Assembly: GCF_031143425.1 (NCBI RefSeq)
Contig: NC_090439.1
Location: 642,569,465 to 642,633,464, forward strand
DNA from: Pleurodeles waltl
Lineage: Eukaryota; Chordata; Amphibia; Caudata; Salamandridae
Reading direction: 5' to 3'
DNA: 64,000 nucleotides
The notes under the pieces were generated by a model that did not search any database, was not told the DNA's origin, and worked only from the letters and a program-made list of their open reading frames with translations. The number at the start of each line of letters is the position of its first letter. Position 1 is the first letter of the stretch. The position numbers and the translations under genes are program-made. Positions 11,590-22,173 of the stretch are shown piece after piece.

Positions 11590-12600
11590 ACAAAGCAAGG
11601 GCCTCGACGGAAGCAACCCACCCAGAGTTGAGACATCAGCCGCAAACAGTGACTTCAATAAGGTGCCAGCTACCTCTACTTCTTTCCAACCCGTGGGTCC
11701 AAACATTATCAACTACCTCCCTCAGTGCTGCCAAATAACTTCAGGTGGATGGGTATTGGATCTAGTCACTTATGTTCATAACCTGGGGTTTGAAAGGCAG
11801 CCAAACACTCCACTAAGGGGAGCACACCCTCCTCGTCTAAACTCACTTAAAAAAGAAGCCCTAATCATGCTTGCCATTGGGGCAATAGAAAAAGTTCCTT
11901 TTTCCCAGAAGGGCATGGGTTTCTACTCCTGATTTTTTTCTTCATCAAAAAGAACAGGGGATTGGAGATCCATCCTAGACCTCAGGCAATTAAACAAGTA
12001 TTTTCCCAAGCAATCACTTTGCATGTTCACTCTCTTTGGCATCCTGCACCTCCTAAAGCAGGGAGACCATATGACAAATTTGGACTTACAGGATGCATAT
12101 TTCTTCATCCCCATACATCCCAAACATCACAAATACCTTTGCTTCACCATAGACCGCACCCATTACTAATTCAGAGTCCTCCCGGTTTGGCTTCAAGTTA
12201 GCTCCCCGCATTTTCACCAAATACCTAGCCCTTGGAGTAGCCATTCTCAGAAAAGAAGGTCATCTGGTATTTTGCTGCCGAATGCTCCAACACCATTGCC
12301 GGCATCCAAAGCTACAGAGGCTTGCCTCACATTGTTTCACAAACTGGGTCTCACCCTGAATTACCAGAAGTCATAAACTATTTTAACACAGAGTGTAATG
12401 TTTCTGGGCTCCACTCTGGATACAAAGCAAGACAAATCCTTTCTCTCCCAGGACGGGCAATGAATGCTAAAAGATCTGTCTATCAAACTCTCCAGAAAAA
12501 GGTCTGTTTCAGTACATCTGTACAAGTTGTAATGAATCAAGTCCCTCTTACATGCCTGAAAATGAGAGCATTACACGAGGAGCTACAGAAACAGTGAATT
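11590..12600 (+). pseudogene. DIRS-A reverse transcriptase
   Basis: The segment begins with the DIRS signature before RT (frame 11663-11932: ITSGGWVLDLVT, then AIGAIEKVPF and GMGFYS). RT follows in shifted frames: LDLRQLNKYF near 11980, then LDLQDAYFFIPIHP and KYLCFTI near 12085-12145, and FRVLPVWLQ near 12175. The thumb-like LGLTLNYQKS and VMFLGSTLDT lie near 12340-12425. DIRS RT lacks an associated integrase because integration uses the recombinase. The frame is broken many times. Confidence 0.8.
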
Positions 12601-12689
12601 CAGACAGCAGCGTTGTTCAAGGACTTGATAAGTGTCACACCCAAAGATGGTGGCAACACTAGCATTGGTGGCCTCATATCTCTCATATC

Positions 12690-13260
12690 TCAAGGGGACT
12701 CATGTTTTTGCCTCCAATACACAACTTTGTCATGACTATGGTTGCCTCTCTAGAGGACTGACGTGGCCATCTGCAGGACCAACAAATTAAAGGGAAGCGG
12801 TCAGTGCTCCAGACAACCATACATATAAACCACCTGGAACTCAAGGCCATTTTTCTCACCCTACAAGCTTTCCGACCAATGATAGCAGGATCTTCAGTGC
12901 TGGTACGCACAGACAATATAACCATCATACACTATGCCAACAAGTAAGGTGGTAGAAGATCTCTGATGCTCTCCCAGGAAGCCCAAGAAGTCCGGATCTG
13001 GCTGACAACTCACAAGATCACTCTGAGGCCCGAACACATATCCAGAACAAACAACATCTTGACAGACACACTCAGCAGAACCAAGAACAGTTGCCATGAG
13101 TGGGAACTGGAACAGTCTGAGCTTGACAGAATTTTCCTGCTTGGGGGCAGACCAGCATTGGATCTCTTTGCGACAAGCAAGAACAGCAAATGCCAGTTCT
13201 ACACCAGTCAGTACCTACTCCCAGGGTTTTTCGGGAATGCTTTTTTGATCAGAAGGTCCG
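12690..13260 (+). pseudogene. DIRS-A RNase H and following domain
   Basis: After a stop-rich stretch, the frame contains HINHLELKAIFLTLQAF and VLVRTDNITIIHYANK near 12820-12945, the DIRS RNase H core with its catalytic aspartate. The open frame 12966-13505 (179 aa) continues with HISRTNNILTDTLSR, HEWELE, and GRPALDLFATSKNSKCQFY, the conserved DLFAT region that follows RNase H in DIRS pol. The phase is intact here for about 170 codons. Confidence 0.8.
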
Positions 13261-13499
13261 GAATGTATGCAGACGCTTTTCCCCATCCCTCTCATACCAA
13301 AGGATCTCAACAAGATGAAAGTGGAACGCTGTCGTCTCATCCTGATTGCTTCCAGGTGGCCCAGGCAACATTGGTTCATAGAACTTCTCCTACTGTTGGA
13401 GTCCAATCCCATTCACCTGAAACAATGAGAACACTATTGATGATAAACCAGGGCCAAGTACTACATCTGGATCCAACTTGTCTCCACTTATGGACATGG

Positions 13500-14245
13500 C
13501 TTTAGAATTCCATGAGTTCTGTGATCTGAATATTCCTCAGGACTGCAGGGATATCCTCTTGAAAGCAAGAGTGGAAGCCAGGATCAAAACGTACAAGCTG
13601 AAATGGAAACAATTTTGCTTATGGTGTTAACAGTCCAACCTGCATCCTTTAGAGGCATCACCTGGGCAGGTTTTACCTTATATCCTCTTGCTCGCTCAGT
13701 CAGGATTGATGCATGCTTCTATCAAGGTACATCACCCTGCAGTATCAAGATAGAGATGATCCTTGCTCGCTCTCTCTGTATAACAAGAATCATCAAACAA
13801 TTCATGAAGGGATTGTTCAGAGTTTGCGCTGCCATACGAGTTCCTCCCCTGGAATGGCACCTAAATGTAGTTCTCTCTCAACTTATCAAAACTCCATTTG
13901 AACCCATTCACAGAGCAGACCTCAAGTTTCTCACATGGAAGGTAGCTTTGCTGTTGGCGCTCATTTCTGCTAGAAGAGTAAGTGAGATACAGGCTTTCAC
14001 CATGCAGGAATCCTTTTAGCTTTTCACTGATGATTGTGATTGGTAGGACTAATCAAACATTAATTCCCAAGGTTCCCTCGCAGTTTCTTCTCAATGAACT
14101 GATCGTACTGCAAACTTTTTTCCCAAGTCCGACATCACCAATAGAAAGGTCTGTGCATACACTTGACGTTAAAAGATGTCTAAAATTCTCCCTACATTGC
14201 ACTAAACAGATTCGAAGAACTGATCACCTTTTGGTCTCTTATTGA
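13500..14245 (+). pseudogene. DIRS-A tyrosine recombinase, 3'-truncated
   Basis: Encodes part of a lambda-integrase-type recombinase that DIRS elements use for integration. Shifted frames show KARVEARIKTYKLKWKQF (N-terminal SAM-like part, near 13565) and KVALLLALISARRVSEIQAF near 13940-14000, which carries the first catalytic arginine in the ARR-x-SE motif. LDVKRCLKFSLHCTKQIR follows near 14163. The HxxR and catalytic tyrosine are absent because a MITE copy begins at about 14262. Confidence 0.8.
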
Positions 14246-14261
14246 CAAACTTGACTGGGTG

Positions 14262-14662
14262 GGTAAAAAAAAATTGCCCTGGTCCGGCGCTTTGCAGGAT
14301 TAGCATCAAAAGTTTGGACGCTAGTCTTGCTAAGCACCCAGAGGCCCCTTGTAACCAATGGAAGCCTCCTTTTAATGCCTGCTCTGAGCAGGCGTTAAAA
14401 GTGCCAGAAAAAATGACGCAAAGAAATCTAACAGATTTCTTTACGTCATTTTTTTGGCCCCCCTAATGGGGGGTGCCCCCTTTGCATATATTATGCCTGG
14501 CGCAGGCGTAATGTAGCGCAAAGGGTTACAAAGTGGGGCAATGCATGCATTGCGCCTTTTTGTAAATATGGCGCAGCATTTTTGGGCTTCTAACGCCACA
14601 TTAGTGTAAAAAAAATTACAGTAATGTGGTGTTAGAATGGCACAAGGGGCTCCTAAATATGC
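14262..14662. mobile_element. MITE copy A, 5'-truncated
   Basis: Matches copy B at 15021-15562 from its GGTCCGGCGCTTTGCAGG segment to its end at CCTAAATATGCCCC. The first ~150 bp are missing where it meets DIRS-A. It has no coding capacity. Confidence 0.75.
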
Positions 14663-14670
14663 CCCTATGG

Positions 14671-15014
14671 CAGTGCTTAATTTGTGCTTGTTGTTTCCAG
14701 TGTGGAGCACCAGCACTTATTTTTGAGGGCAGACACTTATTTTTCTGCCTCAAGCATTTACTGTGAGAAAAAGACACATATGGGAAAGACGGGGGAAGAG
14801 AAAAACGAAAAAGTGTCACAAAGGGAAAAAGCAGAAATCTGCAAGAGTGAGCTGAAGGGGCAGGGAGTGCCTGTAAATGGATTGAAGAGGCCCGACATGG
14901 CTTCAGGATTACGCTACCTCTGTATTCCGTGTTCACACATTTAATTGCAACACCCGCGTGTTTAAGAGGATGGCTTTAGGCACCAGCACCTTTTTATTTA
15001 CAAATTTAGCACTG
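14671..15014. mobile_element. hAT-type MITE with 8-bp target duplication
   Basis: Ends are CAGTGCTTAATTTG and CAAATTTAGCACTG, inverted with the CAG...CTG form typical of hAT elements. The 8-bp duplication CCCTATGG lies at 14663-14670 and 15015-15022. The 344-bp interior has no transposase. It landed exactly at the junction between MITE copies A and B. Confidence 0.9.
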
Positions 15015-15020
15015 CCCTAT

Positions 15021-15562
15021 GGGGCATAATTTTAAAAAGTGACGCTGCACACAGTGCTGCACCACTTTTCTTGTGCCCTTTAGCACTCCCTGTAACGCCA
15101 CCATGTGTGCGTCATATTTAAAATACGGCGCGCCATGGCAGTAGTTAGGGGACTAGCGTCAGAATTGTTTATGCTAGTCCGGCGCTTTGCAGGATTAGCA
15201 CCCAAAATGTTGATGATAATCCTGCAAAGTACCCAGAGGACAATTTTAACCAATTGAAGTCTCTTTTTAATGCCTGCTCTCAGCAGGCGTTAAAAGTGCC
15301 AGAAAAAATGACGCAAAGAAATCTGTCAGATTTCTTTGCACCATTGTTTTGGCCCCCCTAACGGGGGGATGCTCCATTTGCAACATTATGCCTGGCACAG
15401 GTATAATGTAGCGCTAAGGGTTACAAAGTGGAGCAATGCAGGCATTGCGCCACTTTGTAAATATGGTGCAGCATTTTTGACCTTCTAACGCAACATTAGC
15501 TTAAAAAAAATGACACTAATGTGGAGTGTTAGAAAGGCACTAGGGGCTCTTAAATATGCTCC
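15021..15562. mobile_element. MITE copy B, complete
   Basis: The 542-bp unit begins GGGGCATAATTTTAAAAAG and ends in GGGGCTCTTAAATATGCTCC, an imperfect inverted pair. It contains a near-palindrome around AGAAATCTGTCAGATTTCT (near 15320). Copies A and C lie on either side in the same orientation, with three or four bases (TAT, TATT) between units. Probably a Harbinger-like MITE, from length and terminal form. Confidence 0.75.
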
Positions 15563-15566
15563 TATT

Positions 15567-15935
15567 GGGCATATTTGAAAAAAGTGGCGCTGCACACAGT
15601 GCTGCGCCACTTTTATTGCGGCCCTTAGCACCCCCTAATGCCACCATGTGTGCACTGTATATAAAATATGGCGCAACATGGCGATAGTTAGGGGACTAGA
15701 GGCAGAATTTTTTACGCTAGTCCGACGCTTTGCAGGATTTGTGTAAAAAATGTTGATGCTAATCCTACAAAGCACTAGGAGGCCCATTTTAACAACCAGA
15801 CGCCACCTTTTAACGCCTGCTCTGAGGAGGCGCTAAAATGCCAGAAAAAAATGCTGCAAAGAAATCTGTCTGATTTCTTTGCGCCATTTTTTGGGCCCTC
15901 CCTTACAGGGGAATGCCACCTTTGCATACATTATG
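15567..15935. mobile_element. MITE copy C, 3'-truncated
   Basis: Begins GGGCATATTTGAAAAAAG and follows copy B to its TTTGCATACATTATG segment, then stops. About 170 bp of the 3' part are missing. Confidence 0.75.
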
Positions 15936-16951
15936 AAAATTGTTAATGGCACAGTGACAAACAAATTATACTAACATAATATGCAAATGGCAGGGAGCAC
16001 AAACAGACACCAAAACTTCACATAATTGCAAGTAATGCACATTGGTCTTTCACCTTGAGATATTGTTGTATCTGAAACTAAAGCAGTAAAAAATCCTGCA
16101 AGCTTTGCTGCATCGTCTTCTTTTGGAGCATAAATCCAGCTTTACCTTTGGTGTGGATTGGATTACTAGTTGTTGGAAATACACTTTGGATGCAGTTTAG
16201 TTTAACGTATGTGACCGATACACAGGTATCAGTCAGTTTTGTATCCCAAACCACATGACATCATTGAATTTTTCCTGAGCATTGACTGTGACTGGGTAAT
16301 CAGTGATTTTAATTAACATATGAGGTGTTATCAGCATCTCTATGAAAACTTCGTCAATGATTATAAGGCAAACAGATGCAGGATTATTGTGGAATTTAAA
16401 TAGCCTACGCAGAAGTGCAAAGCCCTGAAGAACCAAATTGGTAGTTTTTCTGTTGAAAGTAAATCATCTAAGCTCCAGGACGGTCCAACAGCTTGGCCTT
16501 TGAAGACAAAGAAGAAAGCAAATGGGTGTAATCCAGAGTGAAAAGTAACTTTTCTCCTAGGTTAGCAATAGTTAGAATGCAGATTTAGTTCAACAGGCCT
16601 GATTTTAGGGTTTGGGGGGTTTTATTCAGTCTATCAGAGTGAGGAAAGACATAAGGTTTTTAATGCTGATAGACAAGGGACTGTCATATTTAGAGATCAC
16701 TGTTGGCCCAGTGGCCGTCACTTCAGTTCTACCTGAAGGTTAGTGGACGGCCTTGTCACTTGTAACAGCTGTCCACTACCTCTGAAAGTGGGAGTTTTTT
16801 TTGTCAAAAAATAAATAACAAAAGCCCCCCACACCCATGGAGAATTTTTTCCTGGTGTGGGTGTCATTATTTTAAGTTTTTTGTTTGACTGTTAGACAGA
16901 GAAAAGGATATAAGACCATCTGCCCTAGATGGGGCAGATGGTGTGATGCCA
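15936..16951. other. Unassigned sequence
   Basis: AT-rich DNA with a few short imperfect inverted repeats (for example around 16840 and 16930) but no recognisable gene or element boundary. Confidence 0.45.
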
Positions 16952-17110
16952 TGTTAGACTTGTCAGCGTATGGTGATCTTCCCCCAAACTTTCTGCCTAC
17001 TCCCCTCCTGTTGGCTGAAATTCCTTTTTATTGGCTTTAGGACTTTGTGCAGTTTTGCACTGCTAATCAGAGCTAAAATAACAAGTCCCTAGCAAAGTGG
17101 TACACCATGT

Positions 17111-17114
17111 ACCT
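17111..17114. other. Proviral target duplication, left (ACCT)
   Basis: ACCT immediately precedes the TGTAGT start of the 5' LTR and recurs at 24436-24439 after the 3' LTR. The two halves of the host Gypsy LTR join across it. Confidence 0.8.
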
Positions 17115-17215
17115 TGTAGTGGATCCTGTTTAGTTTTAATGGGTCTTAGGAGTTTAACTTAGCCTTTTGGCTTGCAGGCCTGTGACCTGTCACGTAGTGA
17201 CTTGTAAGGTACTTA

Positions 17216-17406
17216 GGGCCTGATTACAACTTTGGAGGAGGTGTTAATCCATCCCAAAAGTGACGGTAAAGTGACGGATATACCACCAGCCGTATTACAA
17301 GTCCATTATATCCTATGGAACTTATAATACGGCTGGTGGTATATCCGTCCCTTTACCGTCACTTTTGGGACAGATTAACACCTCCTCCAAAGTTGTAATC
17401 AGGCCC
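17216..17406. mobile_element. Harbinger-like MITE in the 5' LTR
   Basis: A 191-bp near-perfect palindrome with ends GGGCCTGATTAC and GTAATCAGGCCC. TTA duplications lie at 17213-17215 and 17407-17409. The 3' LTR has the empty site. The arms contain matching GTGACGGTAAA-type blocks. Confidence 0.9.
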
Positions 17407-17441
17407 TTAGACTGCTCTGTCTTAGCCTATTTATTTCATTA

Positions 17442-17935
17442 TGGCGGTCATTCTGACCGCGGCGGGCGGCAGTCGCCGCACGCCATGCGGTTACCGCCGA
17501 ATGACCGCACCGCGGTCAAAAGACCGCGGCGGTCATTCCAACTTTCCCGCTGGGCCGGCGGGCGACCGCCAAAAATCTTTGTGGGGCCCTGTTAGGGGGC
17601 CCCTGCACTGCCCAAGCCAGTGGCATGGGCAGTGCAGGGGCCCCCAGGGGCCCCACGGCACCCGTTCCCGCCATCCTGGTCCTGGCGGTGGACACCGCCA
17701 GAAACAGGCTGGCGGGAAGGGGGTCGGAATCCCCATGGCGGTGCTGCAAGCAGCGCCGCCATGGCGGATTCCCTGGGCCAGGGGAAAACCGGCGGGAAAC
17801 CACCGGTTCCCCTTTTCTGACCGCGGCTTTACCGCCGCGGTCAGAATAGCCCAGGAAGCACCGCCAGCCTGTTGGCGGTGCTTCCGCCGCCCTCCGCCAT
17901 GGCGGTCATGGACCGCCAGGGTCAGAATGACCCCC
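17442..17935. mobile_element. GC-rich MITE in the 5' LTR
   Basis: Ends TGGCGGTCATTCTGACC and GGTCAGAATGACCCCC are inverted, flanked by TA on both sides. The 494-bp interior is GC-rich with many GGCGGT/ACCGCC inverted motifs and a duplicated GGGGCCCCTGCACTGCCC-type palindrome near 17595-17645. The 3' LTR has the empty site. Open frames through it are composition artefacts. Confidence 0.85.
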
Positions 17936-18881
17936 TATGTCTTTTAAGATGGCTGCCTCTGTTTAGAGTTAGAGCAATGTTTTGATTTACGTTATCAGTA
18001 CCACTCTGTGAAGGCATCGCTACTAGCGTCAAAATTAAGTGATGTACGTAGGAATTCACATCATGCCCCTTTTCCACTTGCATGTGATCAGAACATAATG
18101 TACTCTTGGTGGGAATTGTTTACATAATTGCCGCCACAAGCCTGCCCCCTTATCTATTGTTTGGGAACATACCTGCGTCAAGGGTACTGCAAGATAAATA
18201 CATCTCACACAGAGAAGGTTATCAGAGGAATTCCTACAAGATGCTATTGACCTAATCTATGCTGCACGTTGCCTTGATGCAGCCCTACCCTTCGTGTCCC
18301 CACGGAGTCGACCTAGACCTCATTTCAAGGCAACGAGGATTAGGGGCGCTTCTCATGGGCATGGTCCTGCAGATTAGGTTTGTCACACCTAGCTCTCATT
18401 AGGATAGGGATTAGGTTCTCTATGCTAGGGATTTTACATATTATGTTTATGACAATATGGTGGGGGATCTTTGTACTCACAACTCTCGTCCCTACAATCA
18501 TGCTACTTTTATTATGCATTGTCCTAATCACGGCAGCTCATGCATTTTTTGTAGATTGCAGCCTTTTCAATAAATATATTGAAAACTATACTGCATCTCT
18601 TTTTTTGCCTGTGTGTGACTGGGACTCATTGCTAATGTGAGAAAAGGGTAACTTTCCTTCCACCACGACTCCCCTGAGATGCCGCACAATAGAGTCCATG
18701 CGTTAGGCTGCCAGAAATAACCTTCTATTGTTTGGGTTTTTGGTGAGGTACTGCTTGTGAGCCAGGAGGGTTGGGCCGACAGTTACGACTTCTTGTAGGA
18801 ATGGCCTAGTCACTTACAAACAAAAGTGCTGTCAGCCCCACACCAGCAGTCTCACCTAGGAGTGAGAGTTCAACTACGACA

Positions 18882-18899
18882 TGGCGCCACCAACGATGC
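18882..18899 (+). promoter_or_regulatory. Primer binding site, lysine-tRNA type
   Basis: TGGCGCC begins at the base after the LTR end, followed by ACCAACG. This is close to the complement of the 3' end of tRNA-Lys, with one or two changed or added bases. Spumaviruses prime with tRNA-Lys, but other retroviruses do too. Confidence 0.7.
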
Positions 18900-19093
18900 T
18901 GTTTTGGCACTTATTTACAGATATCCTTAGTATCTCTGTCTCAAACACAACAGGTACCCTAAGGACACATACAGAGACGTCCGTGGTCTTGGGGATGATC
19001 CTCCTCAGCTGAACAGGGAGTACTTAAATAGGATGTATGTTGTTCAAGCTTGAACTCTTAAAAGGACTTCTCCCCATTTGGTGTTCCTTGTCT

Positions 19094-19552
19094 TTACCCA
19101 TGATCCATCATGGCTAACGCCATAGATATCATAGAAAAGGCTAGGCACGCATTAACACTACTTCTAATAGCGCATGGCATGAAAGATGAGGGCGGGAATG
19201 TTACATAGTGGAAGCCAATGAAGGTTACCAAACAGAAACATTCAATTCTTGGGTTACCGTTCCTGAGGAAGATCCTACAACATTCACATTTCACACATAT
19301 GAAATAGCGAACGTACCACGATGGTACCAAGCTTACCAGTATCTTGAAAGACTGATTACCTATCAAGAACGTCAGAACTGGTTTAATGACACCCTACCAC
19401 ATGTATTACAACCCATGAGATTAGGTCCCATAAATAATGATGCAGCAAAGTGGCCAATGTTTGCTATGTATACACCACATCCAGGTGTACAAAACATGCA
19501 GACAGCTGATCTGCGCAATCTTTACAATGAACTAGTAGCATTATATAGATGA
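19094..19552 (+). pseudogene. Proviral 5' ORF, identity uncertain (gag-like position)
   Basis: A methionine frame begins about 210 bp after the primer site and runs into a stop near 19197. The adjacent frame (19208-19552, 114 aa) continues with a tryptophan- and tyrosine-rich segment (VPRWYQAYQYLERL) and ends at a stop. Downstream frames include a proline-rich run (TPARPAPPTPAGYQ, near 19583). I do not recognise the protein. Position favours a gag remnant; an env leader or an unrelated leader ORF is also possible. There is no zinc knuckle and no transmembrane segment. Confidence 0.4.
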
Positions 19553-19569
19553 CTTGTTCAGTTCGTATT

Positions 19570-20330
19570 GCAAACTTTGAACATGACACCAGCGCGCCCA
19601 GCACCACCAACACCAGCTGGATACCAATTGGCCGTTACTGGGATTAACCCGCAAACAGTACATTATATCATGGCAAGGTGTCTACGGAACAAGAGAAAAT
19701 CCCATTCTGGAACTATCATCCTACGACCCCTGGCAGGTTCCAAAGGGAACAGATTTGTCTCCATTGACAACATCAAATTGCACCATGTGGCCGATCCTGC
19801 ACAGTAGAACCAGAGGTCCCATGTGTAGTTCCCAGTCCCCTCTCACTACCCAACAGGACATACCTCTTCAAAGAAGAATTAATACAACTTCTGAATACAC
19901 CAGCATCTACAAGGATGCTACACATGCCTCCTCGTACCTGGGGAGGGCGGAGAATGATCTTCTGCAGATTCATTTTTACCACTTTACCGACAAGAACTGT
20001 CCAAGATGTGGATGTCTTCTACTCCAACTCAATCAATCCATCAGTAATGAACTGGCTCCTGCATCTGCAGAGACTGCTTCAGGTTACTTCATTGATCTAG
20101 ATGACTTTTCTTCAAATTCATCTGCACCTTCAACTGAAACTGTTTTAAAGGCACTTAAGTTGCACATATGTCTTACAATTAACTATTTGGTTTATCCATG
20201 ACATTATCTGTGGATATTTCTGATATCGCTGGCCGCTCTGTTATGGATTGGTTTTGTGACGGTTTTCTCTCTCCTGATAACTGAACCCTCTTCTGTCGAG
20301 CTAGTGGATGAAGTTTTAACACCTTATCTT
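19570..20330 (+). pseudogene. Proviral internal region, unassigned frames
   Basis: Shifted frames follow one another without an obvious RT, protease or integrase motif. One frame (19755-20201, 148 aa) holds a CPRCGC cluster and an acidic, serine-rich stretch (GYFIDLDDFSSNSSAPSTE). It may be a gag-end or env-start remnant. Nothing here supports a functional protein. Confidence 0.3.
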
Positions 20331-20568
20331 TCCTCACATAAGGTACACAGAGACTAGTCCCTCGTGAACATTTCAGCGGTGCCAATTCCAGATGGGATTG
20401 TTTGGGATAATGTTCTCTCAGGCTTGCTGAGGTTATACAAATTCCATATGTCTTCAAAATGTTAGTGACTGATGTAATTACACCCGGTGTTGTTTCTGAT
20501 GACGGGGATGTTCAAACAGTTGATTCAATGCTTGATGAGCTGCAGGATTACACTATTTGAAAGTGATG

Positions 20569-22173
20569 ATGTGTACATGGACACAGCAAATTATGGGAAA
20601 AATGTTCTTTTATAATTATTGGGAACATTACTATCTGCACCAAGCAACTAGTCTTAGATCGATATTTAATTACACACAGTAGGACACTGTTCAATTCTAC
20701 CTGTGGGAAGCCCCTAAACATATGTAGACAAATTAGCATACTTTTCTGGGTGTGACACTACATATTATTTCAAATTACCACCTTCCAAAATAAGGAAAAA
20801 TGTTCTGACAACACCAAATTCATCTTTTCAGATTCCTTTGTTTCCCGACTTGCAGTTGAAGGATACGAATGCTAGAAGCACATTATTGATGTGAAAAGTG
20901 TTTGGGGAATACAAAATAGGCAAATGCAGGGCAGAGAAGCTTTGTTTAGAGCATACCTTATTCCTGTCCAAATGATCTTTTCAAATGCCACAGTTTAGCA
21001 GACATCTTTTTTAGGATTGGCAATAATAAAGGAAATGAATGCACTCAGTATCCCCACACGAAGCCAAGGTTGGACGTTGCAGATTCTGAAAAATGGCCGT
21101 GTCCCATAGAAATACATTAACAGTAGTGATTTGTTCTCTGCTTTTAATCTGCTAAGGGAGCAGAAGACAATGGCTAAAAAAGAAGCAAGTTACACCATGC
21201 TTACAAAGAAAAGTTAGAAAAGCTGCCTTTCACAGTAGCGGAAAGTCCTTCAACAGTATGGCTTATACATGGCATTACAAATCTGCCAATTTCCACCTTT
21301 CATTTTAGGAATTATTTGAAACATTTTGCTGTAGGCAGATATGAGTGGCTAGGAGATAGCTTTGTTAAAGAAGAGTGGGAGTTGCCTTTCAAATACAAAT
21401 GTCTGAATGGCGAAACAGAGGTATTTTTGAGCAGAAGCAAATGCGAGACTACTGTCATTCAATGACCTGCTAGCAGGTGTCACTTCACAGCTTTTTCAGT
21501 GCGGGGTCACAAACTTGGCATGCTTCCTGAAGGTACTCCCATCCCTTTGATTCAGCCAGCATTTCACATACTTTCAAATGGAAGTTGTGTGATCCTGGGC
21601 GATCAGAGCTGTTGCGGAATGAGACCAGGAATTGCCTATGCAATTTCAGTGTCTCAAATTATGACTTGTTGTGGAAATGTTCTATTTCCCCCAAACACAA
21701 GAGATAAGATGAGCAGAAATGTGACCTCACATTGATACTACAAATGTAAATTATGACAAGTTGAGGAGACTAACGGTACTACTTTTCCAAAAACAAGTTG
21801 CGTTGACATCGGACAGAGAGACATATGTTCTCCAGATAGCGAGATCATCAGCCGAGATACAATCCCTATTAAATACCAACTTCCCCAAGCACTTTGGAGA
21901 GGTGGTTTCCAGAATATTCAAGACTTCAAGCTCTACTGGGATTGTACATTTCTTTAGGCTGTTGGGTCTGGATTTGTTTCCATCTTGCAGACTGTCTTTG
22001 GAGTCATTCCATCAGCTATCCATTCATTCTTTTCAAGTGAGTTTGATGGCTTTCTGGTGACTTTGCCACTGATTGGCGGGATACTGCTGCTGCTGTTCCT
22101 AATACGCAGTGGTTGTGCGTTCTCAGCAAAGCAGAATGATGGAGCTACTACCACCAGTCCGGCTGTGCCATGA
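20569..22173 (+). pseudogene. env: Foamy-like env glycoprotein, decayed
   Basis: Env mediates attachment and membrane fusion; this copy is broken. A surface-like piece (20569-20755) has paired cysteines and NxT/S sites (GNITIC, FNSTCG). The frame 21246-21735, interrupted by a stop at 21462, carries a Cys-rich segment (KCLNGETEVFLSRSKC) and then LSNGSCVIL with further cysteines, in the order seen in the spumavirus transmembrane ectodomain. After a shift near 21950, the frame ending at 22173 has an 18-residue hydrophobic anchor (22051-22104) and a short basic tail. Assignment rests on motif order, not on a search. Confidence 0.55.

Larger units (their letters stand above)
11585..14250 (+). mobile_element. 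DIRS-A tyrosine-recombinase retrotransposon
   Basis: A plus-strand DIRS-type element with the gag-end/RT junction, RT, RNase H and tyrosine recombinase in the order expected for DIRS1-like elements. The left side abuts truncated Gypsy-A. The right end is cut by a MITE copy before the recombinase HxxR motif. Terminal repeats and the internal complementary region of intact DIRS elements are not visible. Stops and shifts are frequent. Confidence 0.8.
17115..18881 (+). repeat. 5' LTR of the foamy-like provirus, with two MITE insertions
   Basis: Aligns along its length with the 3' LTR at 23346-24435, apart from two insertions (17216-17406 and 17442-17935). Without them it is about 1.08 kb. A polyadenylation signal AATAAA lies at 18569-18574. 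The TATA-like sequence is degraded to AAGATAAATAC near 18190, where the 3' LTR keeps TATAAATA. The terminal inverted pair is TGTAGT/ACTACGACA. Confidence 0.85.

Noticed and set aside
17441..17947. GC-rich block with open frames, resembling a CpG island or gene start
   Set aside because: It is a MITE with inverted ends and a known empty site in the 3' LTR.
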